A stretch of DNA of 64,000 nucleotides from Neobacillus sp. YX16 (GCF_030123505.1 NZ_CP126115.1:3300001-3364000); one strand, 5' to 3'; positions 1 to 9,481 are shown, numbered from the stretch's first letter. The notes: generated by a model not told the origin, from the sequence alone. Translations and numbers: made by a program.

Positions 1-2
1 TT

Positions 3-1538
3 CCGAATGTTACAGACATGAACAAAGCGTTAGAGCCCTTCGGCTGGGGAGCAGCAAATATTGATGGTTTTATACCAGGCGTTATCTTTTTCGACTTTCA
101 AGCACATGGTATCCTGCCGATTGCCTCTGACATTCGTAAACTAGAAAACATTCAATATACACCGGCACCCGATATCATCCATGAAGCGGCTGGTCATGCA
201 CCGATCCTTTGTGAAGATAAATTCTCAGAGTATGTAAAGTTATTTGGTCAAATTGGATCTAAAGCGTTGGCTACAAGTGAGGAACATGAATTATTTGAAG
301 CTGTTCGGACCTATTCAAATTTGTTAGAAAGCGGAAAAGCAACAAAAGCAGAAATCGATGCAGCCAAAGCAAATTTTGAAAAAAAACAAGCACAGGTAAC
401 CGAATTATCAGAAGCTGAACAGATATCACGTTTATATTGGTGGACGGTTGAATACGGCCTAATTGGCAGTGTCGACCAACCTCAAATTTATGGTGCAGGA
501 TTGTTATCTTCTGTATCTGAGGGAAGAAGTAGTTTAACAGATTCCGTTCAGAAAATTCCTTTCGACCTGCAAACTGTCATTGAAACTGGCTTTGATATTA
601 CCAAACCACAGCCACAGCTTTTTGTATGTGATAACTTTGATCAATTAATACATGCTGTGAATGAATTTTCGGAAACCATGGCCTTTAAAGTTGGAGGAAC
701 TCGGGGCTTAGACAAAGCACTTCGTTCGAATCATACCGCAACGATTGAATATAGCTCGGGACTACAGCTGACGGGCACTTTACGAAATATCTTAAAGGAT
801 GAAAATGGTGAAGCGATTTACATCCAAACAGAGGGTCCCTCAGCATTGGCATTTGACAATACTGAATTAAGCGGACACGGAAAAACGACACACCAGGATG
901 GCTTTGGTGCTCCAATTGGGCGAATCGTAAACCTGATAAAACCTCTTGAGAAGCTTACGGATGCAGAGCTTAAAGAAATTGGAATGGAGATTGGTAAAGT
1001 TTGTACCCTTGAATATGAAAGTGGAGTTAAGGTAGTGGGAACTCCAATACAATGGATTCAAAAAGAAGACAATCTCCTACTCATCTCTTTTAGAGATTGT
1101 ACGGTTACATTTGCAGATCAAAATTTATTCCAACCCGAATGGGGTACGTACGATTTGGCGGTTGGAGAGAAAATCTCTTCTGTTTTTGCAGGAGCAGCGG
1201 ATTCAGAGCAATTTTATGCAGATTTGGAGGAAGTAGAGACGAAACCGCTGGCTAAAAGAGAATTATCTCAGTTGGAACAATTGTATGGGAAAGTTAGAAA
1301 TATCCGTGAAAATGCTGATCCTGACATTGAAGTTGTTTTAACAGAAGTGATTGAAAAATTAACAACAGATTATAAGGAAGATTGGTTATTAAGGATTGAG
1401 GTAATGGAGTTGTTGGAGAAAAATAATCTGTTCCCGGATAAGCAGTTAATGCTCAAAAAACAGCTTGAAGAGATAAAGCTCTTACACGACGAATTCCCTG
1501 TATTAATCGAAAGAGGTCTTTTGTTAGCTATGTCATGA
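3..1538 (+). CDS. phhA: Phenylalanine 4-monooxygenase (aromatic amino acid hydroxylase), 5' partial
   Basis: Pterin- and iron-dependent enzyme that hydroxylates phenylalanine to tyrosine in the cytosol. The frame is already open at the window edge (P-N-V-T-D before the first visible Met at 18), so the N-terminus lies outside. The visible 506 residues contain the iron-binding HEAAGH motif (two His ligands at about residues 55 and 60 counted from the Met at 18) and the WWTVEYG segment carrying the Glu ligand. Beyond about residue 280 there is an extra C-terminal region of about 220 residues that, from memory, is typical of Bacillus members of this family (about 580 residues in full) and absent from short proteobacterial PhhA. 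An 8-bp inverted repeat follows the stop (1561-1602). Confidence 0.9.
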   Translation, partial: PNVTDMNKALEPFGWGAANIDGFIPGVIFFDFQAHGILPIASDIRKLENIQYTPAPDIIHEAAGHAPILCEDKFSEYVKLFGQIGSKALATSEEHELFEAVRTYSNLLESGKATKAEIDAAKANFEKKQAQVTELSEAEQISRLYWWTVEYGLIGSVDQPQIYGAGLLSSVSEGRSSLTDSVQKIPFDLQTVIETGFDITKPQPQLFVCDNFDQLIHAVNEFSETMAFKVGGTRGLDKALRSNHTATIEYSSGLQLTGTLRNILKDENGEAIYIQTEGPSALAFDNTELSGHGKTTHQDGFGAPIGRIVNLIKPLEKLTDAELKEIGMEIGKVCTLEYESGVKVVGTPIQWIQKEDNLLLISFRDCTVTFADQNLFQPEWGTYDLAVGEKISSVFAGAADSEQFYADLEEVETKPLAKRELSQLEQLYGKVRNIRENADPDIEVVLTEVIEKLTTDYKEDWLLRIEVMELLEKNNLFPDKQLMLKKQLEEIKLLHDEFPVLIERGLLLAMS

Positions 1539-1560
1539 ACTAATAAAGGTTAACAACATT

Positions 1561-1602
1561 CCGCCCATTGAATATATTTGTTAAGAGTGAATCGATGGGC
1601 GG
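1561..1602 (+). terminator. Weak inverted repeat after the hydroxylase gene
   Basis: CCGCCCAT at 1561 pairs with ATGGGCGG at 1595 across a 26-base loop. There is no U-tract, so a terminator role is uncertain. Confidence 0.3.
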
Positions 1603-1706
1603 TAATTCTGTGGAAGATGGGGAGCTGGATTCAAGCTGTCGGATCAGTGATTTCAGCGATTGCCCAAACAAAGGAAACAATTAATGCTAGCAAAGAGGAA
1701 AAATAA
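1587..1706 (+). CDS. Possible small hydrophobic protein (39 aa)
   Basis: A GTG-initiated frame encodes 39 residues with a hydrophobic, tryptophan-rich first half (MGSWIQAVGSVISAIAQTKE) and a lysine/glutamate-rich end, stopping at 1704-1706. The gap between the hydroxylase and lipase genes is otherwise empty. No good ribosome site precedes the GTG or the internal ATG at 1617, so this may be the remnant of a longer gene. I do not recognise the family securely. Confidence 0.3.
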   Translation: MNRWAVILWKMGSWIQAVGSVISAIAQTKETINASKEEK

Positions 1707-1781
1707 AAGATTACACGTGATAAGCGGAGTGAAGGAAGGGCAAACTGTAGTAAAAAGAAGGTTAAATTTAGGTGAAATGTA

Positions 1782-2693
1782 ATGAAATTACTATGTATAG
1801 ATGGTGGTGGAATTCGAGGTATTTTTGCCATAGCCATTTTACAAGCATTGGAAGAAGAAGTGGGCCATCCTGTTGGTAAACTGTTCGATGTAGTGGCTGG
1901 TACAAGTACTGGGGCAATAATCGCCGCTTCTGTTTCGCTAAATAAAGACATGAAGGAAGTAAATGAAAGTTACAAGTACTATGGTGAAAAGATTTTTACT
2001 AGACAGGCAAAGGTTGGGCTTTTTAAAAGTGTCTATAGTGACCGATCACTCAGACACCTTTTAAAAAAAGCATTTGGTGAAGTGGAAATGAAGGATATAC
2101 ACAAACCGCTTCTTATTCCAGCAGTGGACATTACCCATGGGAAACCATTTATTCACCGCTCGAACTATGGTCATCCTGAAAGTGAAGATTTATCTATAAA
2201 ACTTTGGGATGCTGTCCTATCATCCTGCTCAGCACCTGTTTATTTTCCTCCAAACAAAATAGGTGATCAATATTTATCCATTGATGGCGGACTTTGGGCG
2301 AATAATCCTTCGTTGGTTTGCATGACAGAGGCCATTCATTTTTTCAATAAAAGTATGGAAGAAATCAACATCCTATCAATTGGCACAGGACTGCAGAACA
2401 TAGATTTTACAAACTCCAAGGAAAAGTACTGGGGAATTAATCAATGGCTTCCATTTCATTTTCCTTCCATGAAAGTAACCCCCAAACTCCTGGATTTAGC
2501 TCTTCATCTATCTTCGGAATCAGTTTCTTATCATTGTCAGCTCCTGCTTAAGGATCAATATCTGCGTATCAATGAGGAGTTAGGTGAAGAAGTGCCGTTT
2601 GACGAAGTAAAGTATATGCACGTACTAAGTGAATTAGGAAGAAGTGTTTTTCAAAAGCAGAAAGATCAAATCCTCGCATTTATTGAAAAATAA
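1782..2693 (+). CDS. Patatin-like phospholipase (CapV/CBASS-like fold)
   Basis: Predicted cytosolic serine acyl hydrolase of 303 residues. All patatin signatures are visible: the oxyanion loop DGGGIRG at about residues 7-13, the nucleophile elbow GTSTG at about 40-44, and the catalytic DGG-LWANNPS segment at about 167-176. There is no signal peptide or membrane segment. Bacterial patatins of this single-domain type hydrolyse phospholipids, and some act as defence effectors (CapV), but no cyclase or other CBASS gene is adjacent, so a housekeeping lipase is equally likely. The gene stands alone between the hydroxylase and a DHH gene and ends in its own terminator (2701-2732). Confidence 0.85.
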   Translation: MKLLCIDGGGIRGIFAIAILQALEEEVGHPVGKLFDVVAGTSTGAIIAASVSLNKDMKEVNESYKYYGEKIFTRQAKVGLFKSVYSDRSLRHLLKKAFGEVEMKDIHKPLLIPAVDITHGKPFIHRSNYGHPESEDLSIKLWDAVLSSCSAPVYFPPNKIGDQYLSIDGGLWANNPSLVCMTEAIHFFNKSMEEINILSIGTGLQNIDFTNSKEKYWGINQWLPFHFPSMKVTPKLLDLALHLSSESVSYHCQLLLKDQYLRINEELGEEVPFDEVKYMHVLSELGRSVFQKQKDQILAFIEK

Positions 2694-2700
2694 CCAACAA

Positions 2701-2732
2701 AACTCGGTACTTTTAGAAGTACGGGTTTTTTT
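2701..2732 (+). terminator. Rho-independent terminator of the patatin gene
   Basis: Hairpin with GTACTT/AAGTAC core, TTAG loop and outer AAC/GTT pairs, followed by a run of seven T. Confidence 0.75.
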
Positions 2733-2793
2733 GTTTGGTGTTATACGATAATTTCCACCCTTTCATACCATACTATTTCATGAGGTGAAGACC

Positions 2794-3975
2794 ATGTTTA
2801 AACTGTTGTCTCATAATGATTTAGATGGTGTTGGGTGTGGGATTTTAGCGAAACTAGCATTTGGAGAGGATATAAAGGTTCGTTACAATTCCATCTCTGG
2901 TTTAAATCGAGAGGTAGAATGGTTTTTTGAAAACGATGATAAAAATACTTTTTTGATTATTACCGATTTGTCTGTAAGTGAAAAAAATGAACAGAGGATT
3001 AATGAGTTTTATCAAGAAGGCGGGAAAGTACAACTGATTGATCATCATAAAACGGCACTCCATTACAATGACTATCCCTGGGGGCATGTGGTTGTTGAGG
3101 ACGAGGAAGGCAAATTAACTTCAGCAACCTCCCTTTTGTATGACTACCTTATTTCTCATCAGCACATCGAAGCGACAGACGCTATGACGGAATTTGTCGA
3201 GTTAGTTAGACAATATGATACGTGGGAATGGGAGAAAAATGATAATCAAGATGCACAACGTCTGAATGCGTTATTTTTTCTCGTTTCCATGGACGAATTT
3301 GAAGAAAAAATGATTTCCCGTCTTCAGATAAGTGAACATTTTCAATTTGACGAGTTTGAAAAGAAAATATTAGATATGGAAGAAGATAAAATTGACCGCT
3401 ATATCCGCAGGAAAAGGAGGGAGCTGGTTCAGACTGAAATAGATGGACTATTTGCAGGTGTAGTCTATGCTGAGTCCTATCACTCAGAGCTAGGGAATGA
3501 ATTAGGTAAAGAATACCCTCATTTGGATTACATCGCGATATTAAATATTGGCGGAAAACGAATGGGGTTCCGAACCATACACAATCATATCGATGTTTCC
3601 GCTGTGGCAGGGCAATACGGAGGAGGCGGTCATGCAAAGGCATCGGGATGCTCATTAACTGAAGAAGCCTATAAAAACTTTGTGACTGAAACCTTTCATT
3701 TGGAATCCGTTCCCGAAGATGCAAGACGAAATCGATATAACCTAAAAGGCTCCTCTTTTGGCACTTTGTATAAAAACAGAAGGGAAGATATTTACCTCCT
3801 ATATCAGGTAAATGACCAAGAGTGGGGAATTGAACGCAATCATAATAGATTAGAGCAAACCTTTGCTAATTTTGACGACGGTGAAAGTTACTTAAAAAGA
3901 AATTATGAAGTCTGGCTAGTTAAAGATGATGATTTTGTTAAGTACCTAATGAAAGAAGTAAGAGAAAATAGATAA
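2794..3975 (+). CDS. DHH/DHHA1-family phosphoesterase
   Basis: Mn-dependent phosphoesterase of the RecJ/NrnA/Pap superfamily, cytosolic. The N-terminal DHH domain carries the first metal motif NDLDGVGCG, a D-L-S segment near residue 60 and the family's DHH in LIDHHKTALHYN. The C-terminal DHHA1 domain has the glycine-rich GGGGHAKASG nucleotide-binding motif near residue 280. A further 90 residues follow DHHA1. I prefer the ATG at 2794 because TGAGGTG at 2781-2787 gives a normal ribosome-site spacing; a GTG at 2785 overlaps that site. Candidate substrates are nanoRNA, pAp or cyclic-dinucleotide products; the sequence does not decide. Confidence 0.85.
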   Translation: MFKLLSHNDLDGVGCGILAKLAFGEDIKVRYNSISGLNREVEWFFENDDKNTFLIITDLSVSEKNEQRINEFYQEGGKVQLIDHHKTALHYNDYPWGHVVVEDEEGKLTSATSLLYDYLISHQHIEATDAMTEFVELVRQYDTWEWEKNDNQDAQRLNALFFLVSMDEFEEKMISRLQISEHFQFDEFEKKILDMEEDKIDRYIRRKRRELVQTEIDGLFAGVVYAESYHSELGNELGKEYPHLDYIAILNIGGKRMGFRTIHNHIDVSAVAGQYGGGGHAKASGCSLTEEAYKNFVTETFHLESVPEDARRNRYNLKGSSFGTLYKNRREDIYLLYQVNDQEWGIERNHNRLEQTFANFDDGESYLKRNYEVWLVKDDDFVKYLMKEVRENR

Positions 3976-3976
3976 T

Positions 3977-4019
3977 AAAAAACCCGTTAAGGAACATTTG
4001 TTCTGTGACGGGTTTTTTT
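3977..4019 (+). terminator. Terminator after the DHH gene
   Basis: AACCCGT/ACGGGTT outer stem with an inner GAACA/TGTTC helix and a T7 tract. Confidence 0.8.
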
Positions 4020-4024
4020 AAGTA

Positions 4025-4390
4025 TTATTGTTTCAGTTGATTTAAATCCTCGATGCATTCTTGAACAAGTGTAACCGCCTGACTCATGGCTGCTCCGCCG
4101 CCAAATGCCGCCGTTACTCCTACAGCTTCTAGAATCTCTTGTTCAGAACATCCTTGATCAAGACATCCTTTTGTATGGTAGATGATACAATATTCATCCT
4201 GAGTATACAGGCTAATGCCTAATGCAATTAATTGTTTTTCGCGCTGTGATAAAGCACCTTCCTTAAAGCATTCTTCTGTAAAGGCATTGAAATGCTTAGC
4301 GAATTCAGGCATTTTCTGTGTAAATACTCCTAAGCCTGATTTATACTCATGAAGCGCTGCTTCAGTACTATTCCTAGCTTCAAATTCCAT
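4025..4390 (-). CDS. Carboxymuconolactone decarboxylase (AhpD-like) family protein
   Basis: Small all-helical CMD/AhpD-fold protein of about 121 residues. AhpD members use a CxxCxxxH motif for peroxide or thiol chemistry; here the equivalent stretch is DEYCIIYH, which keeps the second Cys and the His but has Asp in place of the first Cys. Two more cysteines follow (KGCLDQGCS). The tail has the usual Gly/Ala-rich [12 protein letters not shown] helix. I place the start at 4390 (MEFEAR) because GGAG lies 11 bases upstream; an open frame extends to an ATG at 4447 with a poorer site. The next gene starts 160 bases further upstream on the same strand. Confidence 0.75.
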   Translation of the reverse strand: MEFEARNSTEAALHEYKSGLGVFTQKMPEFAKHFNAFTEECFKEGALSQREKQLIALGISLYTQDEYCIIYHTKGCLDQGCSEQEILEAVGVTAAFGGGAAMSQAVTLVQECIEDLNQLKQ

Positions 4391-4465
4391 TCTTTCGTCA
4401 ACTCCATTTCTAATTATCATCAATCCAAAATTAGTATGAGCAAACAAAGAATGGATTAACCAACA

Positions 4466-5305
4466 TTAATAGTTGTTGTGATAGTTTTTAAAATAGGATG
4501 TTAAAGAACAAGGGGGTCTTTCCATTTCAGGCACAAAGGCACTAAGTTTCGTTAAAAAATAACAGGACTCAGGAAAATGGTGTTCTAAGAACCGAAGCGT
4601 TGTTGCATTTAAAACTTCTTTTCCTTTATATAGGGTAATGACGTTCTCCACTATTTGGTTAAATGCAAGGACAGTGCTGCTAACTTCACGTGCAAAGGCA
4701 ATTTGTAAAGGAAAGTGAGGAGGCATAAACCGTAAATACCCTTTTATCGCATCATTTTTTAAAATATGTGCAGAAAAAAGTTTACTCAGAGTGTTCACTT
4801 TTTCATGAAGGATCAGCTCAATACCATCAAGAGCTCGATTTAATAATGCAGCATGGCCAATCTGATCTTCTAACCATAAGTCCAATAAATCTACTAACGG
4901 CAAGGGAGCATAATCAGTTCCATTCATATAGTACTGGAGAATCCTTAAATATTCTCCGTTTTCATTCAATGTCCCATTAAAATAGGTTGGGGTAATGTTG
5001 ATGAGAATTTTATTATTTAATTGTAGGTTAAGGAGCTTTCCTTCAAACCGGTAATAATCATAGGAAACCTGAGCGGAAAACTTAGAAAATTCAACCAAAT
5101 CCTGAGAATTTACATTACTAGCTTTGGGAATTTGCTCAAGTCGATTCCTTACTTCAGTGAATTTACCAATAAAAGCCACCGCTTCTCCCACAAGGTTTAC
5201 CTCAACTGGCGATAAATAATCCCTAACAAAAATGGCATGATCTAAAAGTATATTTACCCAAAAATAATGCTCTTCCCAAGGAGTAAATGGATTTAAGTTT
5301 TTCAC
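4466..5305 (-). CDS. DUF2935 family protein
   Basis: 279-residue helical protein beginning NPFTPWEEHYFWVNILLDHA. The repeated pattern of helices with His, Glu and Asp residues (EEHYFW, LLDHAIF, NRALDG) fits DUF2935, a Bacillus/Clostridium family with two ferritin-like halves whose function is unknown. There is no signal peptide. It is upstream of the CMD-family gene on the same strand with a short gap, so the two may be co-transcribed. The stretch 5306-5409 separates it from the divergent ger operon. Confidence 0.7.
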   Translation of the reverse strand: MKNLNPFTPWEEHYFWVNILLDHAIFVRDYLSPVEVNLVGEAVAFIGKFTEVRNRLEQIPKASNVNSQDLVEFSKFSAQVSYDYYRFEGKLLNLQLNNKILINITPTYFNGTLNENGEYLRILQYYMNGTDYAPLPLVDLLDLWLEDQIGHAALLNRALDGIELILHEKVNTLSKLFSAHILKNDAIKGYLRFMPPHFPLQIAFAREVSSTVLAFNQIVENVITLYKGKEVLNATTLRFLEHHFPESCYFLTKLSAFVPEMERPPCSLTSYFKNYHNNY

Positions 5306-5409
5306 CGATAACCTCCCGTATTTAAGTTCTATATTCCTTATATAAGTTATTAGGATAATTTCTAATAAATGAATAAATTACCATTGTTAGCAAAAAATAA
5401 AAGAAAAAG

Positions 5410-6870
5410 ATGGGGCGGATGCGAATGCGTAAAGATCGCAATCGCTTTTTGAAGGATATCAAACTACAAAAAGTAAAAAAAAATTTTGATGCGCAAATAG
5501 AACCAAATTTGGCTGGAGAATCAATTTTACAGCAATTTATAAGCGATTTTAATATTAGTTCTGATTTAAGTGTCACAGAGTTTCCACACCTAACAGTAAA
5601 AATATATTACTTTAGCTATCTAATTAATAAAGATCACTATGAACAATTTTTATCAAACATTAGAAATATCACTCCAGAAGAATTACAGTCATTTTTAAAC
5701 CATTCAGAGTTTAAAGTATTGTCAAATATGGATGGTATTGAAGAAGCCATATTATCTGGCAGTGGTATTTTATTCACAGAAAAACGAGCATATGAGCTGC
5801 CTTTTAAAGAGGGTATGGGCCGTTCAATTTCTCCATCTGAAACTGAAACGGTCATACTAGGTGCGCATGATGCTTTTGTTGAATCGATTGATGTGAATTT
5901 ATCACTTATTCGCAAAAGAGTGATGAGTTCACAACTTAAGGCAATCAAATTGCATGTGGGAAATAAGGCAAAAAGGACTGTTTATTTACTTTATATCGAT
6001 GGTGTAGCATCCGAGAAGGATATTGAAGAAATTAAAAAACGAATTCTTTCCATAAAAAACGATGCGATTGTAGATACGAATATGCTCGTTCAATTTATTG
6101 ATGAACATCCCAATTCACCCTTTCCACAATTTTATACAACAGAGAGACCAGACGTCATTGCATATAAATTGTTTGATGGAAAAGTTGTAGGGTTAATGGA
6201 TAACAGTCCATTCGCATTTTGCACACCAGTCAGTTTTTTTGATTTTATGGAATCGATGGATGATTTCGGGCAAAGATGGATTGTCAGTACATTTATCAAA
6301 GTAACGCGGTATATTGCCATTTTAGTTACCTTGTTGTTTACTGCCTTATATGTAGCCGTTACAACCTATCACTACGAAATGATTCCGCAGGCATTACTGC
6401 CGACATTGCTGGAGTCACGAAGTAAAGTGCCGTTCCCACCTGTGATTGAGGCGCTTTTTTTAGAATTCTTGTTAGAGCTGTTGAGAGAAGCAGGGGCAAG
6501 GCTGCCAACAAAAGTTGGACAGACAATCGGTATTGTTGGCGGTATTGTAATTGGGCAGGCCGCTGTGCAGGCAGGGATTACCAGCAATATCCTAATTATT
6601 GTGGTAGCAGCTTCTGCCATTGCGTCATTTGTTGTACCTAGTTATTTATTAAGTGCATCGATTAGAATAGTACGTTTTGGGTTTATTATCATTTCTGGAT
6701 TTTGGGGTAATCTGGGGATTATTTTTGGAATGGGAATCTTGATTATTCATTTAAGCAGCCTGACCAATTTAAATTCTCCCTATCTATTGCCAATATCGCC
6801 TATGTATCCTAAGTTCTTTAAATACTCACTAATAAGGGGTCCATTTAAGAAAAAAGCCGAAAGGGGATGA
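5410..6870 (+). CDS. Spore germination receptor A subunit (GerA family)
   Basis: A subunit of a nutrient germinant receptor in the inner spore membrane. Layout: hydrophilic N-terminal domain to about residue 290, then several transmembrane helices ending in a short basic cytosolic tail. The family hallmarks YHYEMIPQALLPTLLESR, PFPPVIEALFLEFLLELLREAGARLP and VGQTIGIVGGIVIGQAAV are all present. ATGs at 5410, 5419 and 5425 are all possible; the GC-rich GGGGCGG just upstream does not decide between them. It is first in an A-B-C operon, with its stop overlapping the B start by four bases. The germinant cannot be inferred. Confidence 0.92.
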   Translation: MGRMRMRKDRNRFLKDIKLQKVKKNFDAQIEPNLAGESILQQFISDFNISSDLSVTEFPHLTVKIYYFSYLINKDHYEQFLSNIRNITPEELQSFLNHSEFKVLSNMDGIEEAILSGSGILFTEKRAYELPFKEGMGRSISPSETETVILGAHDAFVESIDVNLSLIRKRVMSSQLKAIKLHVGNKAKRTVYLLYIDGVASEKDIEEIKKRILSIKNDAIVDTNMLVQFIDEHPNSPFPQFYTTERPDVIAYKLFDGKVVGLMDNSPFAFCTPVSFFDFMESMDDFGQRWIVSTFIKVTRYIAILVTLLFTALYVAVTTYHYEMIPQALLPTLLESRSKVPFPPVIEALFLEFLLELLREAGARLPTKVGQTIGIVGGIVIGQAAVQAGITSNILIIVVAASAIASFVVPSYLLSASIRIVRFGFIIISGFWGNLGIIFGMGILIIHLSSLTNLNSPYLLPISPMYPKFFKYSLIRGPFKKKAERG

Positions 6871-7961
6871 TGATAATTCGAATGAAAGAAATGTTATCAC
6901 CCTTTCAAGCTTCTATTTTGATCTATTTAATCCAATCTGGTGTTACTTTATTTTCTTTGCCCCGGCTTGTTGCCGAAGCTTTTGGAACAAACGGCTGGAT
7001 TGGACTTATCATCATCTCTTTTATTGTAAATATTAATCTGGTTCTTATTTGGTTTGTATATAAAATAAGTAAAGGGAAGTCCATTTTTGAAATCCTTGCC
7101 ATTTTTCCTAAATGGATTACACTTCCATTTTGTTTATTCATTGCCGTGGTGTGGATGCTGTTAGGAATAATGGTCATGGTTAAGTTTACAATGATCATAA
7201 AAGTATTGTTCTACCAAAACGTGTCCCTTTTTTACTTACTCACAATGTTTTATATATTAACGTATTTGTTGTTAAAAAAAGATCTTTATCAAATCGCAAA
7301 ATCAACGGTTGTAATATTTTATTTTACCGTTTGGACTGTTTTTTTATTAGCTTTCCATCTTCCAGAATTTAGCTTTATCCGGCTTACTCCGTTTATTTTT
7401 AAAGGCGAAACGGATATATTGAATGGGGGGCTTTCTATTTATACAGCCCTTTTAGGTTATGAACTGTCCATTTTATTTATCCACATGATAGAGAGAAAAC
7501 AATTAATATCTCTACTAGCAGGGAATTCCATTACTTCACTGATTTATTTTGGGGTGACATTTGTCAGTTTTGGATTTTTTAGTTTTGAACAGTTGCTAAA
7601 AGAAATGTACCCAGTGATAACACTTTTGGGGTTTATATCTATTCCAGTCCTTGAACGTGTAGAAAATTTTACTTTTTCTATTTTCGGATTAAAGGTGCTT
7701 GTGACGACCGTCATGTACCTATGGGGTTCTAAAGAGTTATTACAGTATCAGTTCAAAAGGATAAGACCCAATTTTCTTTTAATTGGCATACTGTTAATAA
7801 GCTTTTTCTTATCCTTTATTCCAAAGGTTATTAAAGAAGTAGAAAAATGGTTAACGTATATAACCTATGCTGCTACTGTAATTGCCTTTCTTTTACCGAT
7901 ATTTTTATTAGTAATCATTCTATTTACGAAAAAAATGAATAGGAAGCCAGCCAATGAATAA
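6867..7961 (+). CDS. Spore germination receptor B subunit (GerAB/endospore permease family)
   Basis: Polytopic protein of 364 residues with about ten hydrophobic helices, a member of the GerB branch of the amino acid/polyamine/organocation superfamily that is thought to bind the germinant. The N-terminus (LSPFQASILIYLIQSGVTLF, then LPRLVAEAFG) is typical. It starts inside the A-subunit stop (ATGA overlap) and overlaps the C gene by eight bases, indicating translational coupling. Confidence 0.9.
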   Translation: MMIIRMKEMLSPFQASILIYLIQSGVTLFSLPRLVAEAFGTNGWIGLIIISFIVNINLVLIWFVYKISKGKSIFEILAIFPKWITLPFCLFIAVVWMLLGIMVMVKFTMIIKVLFYQNVSLFYLLTMFYILTYLLLKKDLYQIAKSTVVIFYFTVWTVFLLAFHLPEFSFIRLTPFIFKGETDILNGGLSIYTALLGYELSILFIHMIERKQLISLLAGNSITSLIYFGVTFVSFGFFSFEQLLKEMYPVITLLGFISIPVLERVENFTFSIFGLKVLVTTVMYLWGSKELLQYQFKRIRPNFLLIGILLISFFLSFIPKVIKEVEKWLTYITYAATVIAFLLPIFLLVIILFTKKMNRKPANE

Positions 7962-9051
7962 GTTATTTGGAATCTTAATCATATTTTTACTGACTGGTTG
8001 TGCCGAACAACGAATAATTGATGATTTAGCGATGGTGAACGCAATAGGCTATGACCTCACGGATAACGAGACTAACCCAATAAAAGTAACGGTTACCTTT
8101 CCTATCATAACAAAAGATGGAAATTACGATCGAAAAACGATCATAGTGGAAGGGAAATCAAGTAAAGCTGCTAAGGAAAAAGTACGATTAAAGACTAATT
8201 TTAAATTAGAAAGTGGACAAATGCGTGTTTCCTTATTTGGCCAGGAATTAGCCGAACAAGGAATGTTACCCTATCTACATTCTTTAGTTCGGGATGCAAG
8301 TATAGGTACAAGAGTAATGTTGGCTTTAGCTGAAGACGATGCAAGTGATATTTTACTGCTGCAAATAAAAAATGAAGGGCAAAATGCTACCTATCTAGAG
8401 CAGTTTTTAACAAAGTTGAATAGAGAAAATGTTAGAACGAATTATAATATGTATCAATTTCTTCGAGACTACTATGATGACGGAATAGATCCAATCCTGC
8501 CCGTTTTTAAAGTTGAGAAAAATAATATTGTCTATAATGGCATTGGTTTATTTCATGAAGATAAACTAGTAGAAGTCCTGAAACCTTCCGAGGCCCGTTA
8601 TCTTTTCCTTTTTCGTGAAGAGATGAACAAAGGTGTTTTCATCGAACAAATGGATGTAGGGGAGAAAGAAAAAGTCTCTATCATGCTCTCCTACCAACTA
8701 AAGGATCACCAAATTAAGGTTCAATCAACAGCTAATCATCAAAAAAAAGCATCTATTCATATCGAATTAATAGGTGATGTTATTGAATATTCAGGCAAAG
8801 AGGATGTTTCAGATCCAAAAGTACAAAAAAAGATTGAAAATATCATTACGAAGAAAATTAATCAGGAAGGTAAGAATCTTATATTAAAATTGCAGAAACT
8901 CCAAGTAGACCCAATTGGTATTAATCGATATGTACGAAATTCAATGAATTACAATGAATGGAAAGCATTAAATAAGTATCAAGCCTACCAGGATTTGAAC
9001 ATAAATGTCGAGGCAAATGTTATCTTAAACAGTTCCGGAAAGTGGAAGTAG
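7954..9051 (+). CDS. Spore germination receptor C subunit, lipoprotein (Ger(x)C family)
   Basis: 365-residue lipoprotein. The signal peptide ends in a lipobox LTGC (Cys at about residue 17), giving a lipid anchor on the outer face of the inner spore membrane. Family motifs include VNAIGYDLTDN, the SGQMRVSLFGQELAEQG segment and a C-terminal helical region. This C subunit is intact, in contrast to the one at 54861-55984. Confidence 0.9.
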   Translation: MNKLFGILIIFLLTGCAEQRIIDDLAMVNAIGYDLTDNETNPIKVTVTFPIITKDGNYDRKTIIVEGKSSKAAKEKVRLKTNFKLESGQMRVSLFGQELAEQGMLPYLHSLVRDASIGTRVMLALAEDDASDILLLQIKNEGQNATYLEQFLTKLNRENVRTNYNMYQFLRDYYDDGIDPILPVFKVEKNNIVYNGIGLFHEDKLVEVLKPSEARYLFLFREEMNKGVFIEQMDVGEKEKVSIMLSYQLKDHQIKVQSTANHQKKASIHIELIGDVIEYSGKEDVSDPKVQKKIENIITKKINQEGKNLILKLQKLQVDPIGINRYVRNSMNYNEWKALNKYQAYQDLNINVEANVILNSSGKWK

Positions 9052-9059
9052 GGAGATAA

Positions 9060-9096
9060 AAAATAATCCACCAAGAGAGTGGATTATTTTTTATTT
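9060..9096. terminator. Bidirectional terminator between gerC and the DUF2533 gene
   Basis: AATAATCCAC/GTGGATTATT stem with a seven-base loop, flanked by A- and T-runs so that it can end transcripts from both sides. Confidence 0.85.
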
Positions 9097-9344
9097 AAAG
9101 AGTTTACATATTCGTGAACCATCTCAACGGTAACATTTTTTCGAAGTGAAATGATTCGTAAATTAATTCTGTTCATTTTATTTGTTACTTCATTTATTTT
9201 ATCAGTGGTAAAAGGCTTTCCTTGTTTACATAATTCAACGGCTTCTTCAATATATTGTTCACGCAGCTCATCCAAAGCTTGAAACTCTTGGTAACTTTGA
9301 TTTTGGTTTTGCGCATGTTTAATTAAGTCTTTATGTACACTCAT
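9084..9344 (-). CDS. DUF2533 (YpbS-like) small protein
   Basis: 86-residue hydrophilic helical protein starting MSVHKDLIKHAQNQ, with a conserved-looking core CKQGKPFTTDKINEVTNKMN and the end VTVEMVHEYVNSL. This fits the DUF2533/YpbS family of Bacillus, function unknown. GAGGAGTG precedes the ATG at normal spacing. The 3' end lies inside the bidirectional terminator shared with gerC. Confidence 0.65.
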   Translation of the reverse strand: MSVHKDLIKHAQNQNQSYQEFQALDELREQYIEEAVELCKQGKPFTTDKINEVTNKMNRINLRIISLRKNVTVEMVHEYVNSLNKK

Positions 9345-9481
9345 GATTTCACTCCTCGAAAGTTGACTAATTTCATCATAACATACTTCAAAAGGCAGGA
9401 GGCACTGGAATTAATCTAGATTTTTGTTTTTTTACAATTCAAATGCTACTATTTTATTATATGAAAAGGAGATGTATCTAT

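Noticed and set aside
1782..2693. CBASS defence operon
   Set aside because: Patatin is present but there is no CD-NTase cyclase, Cap2/Cap3 or other ancillary gene in the neighbourhood.
9104..9125. Second dif-like AGTTTACAT sequence inside the DUF2533 gene
   Set aside because: Only nine bases match and it lies in coding sequence; no paired arm.
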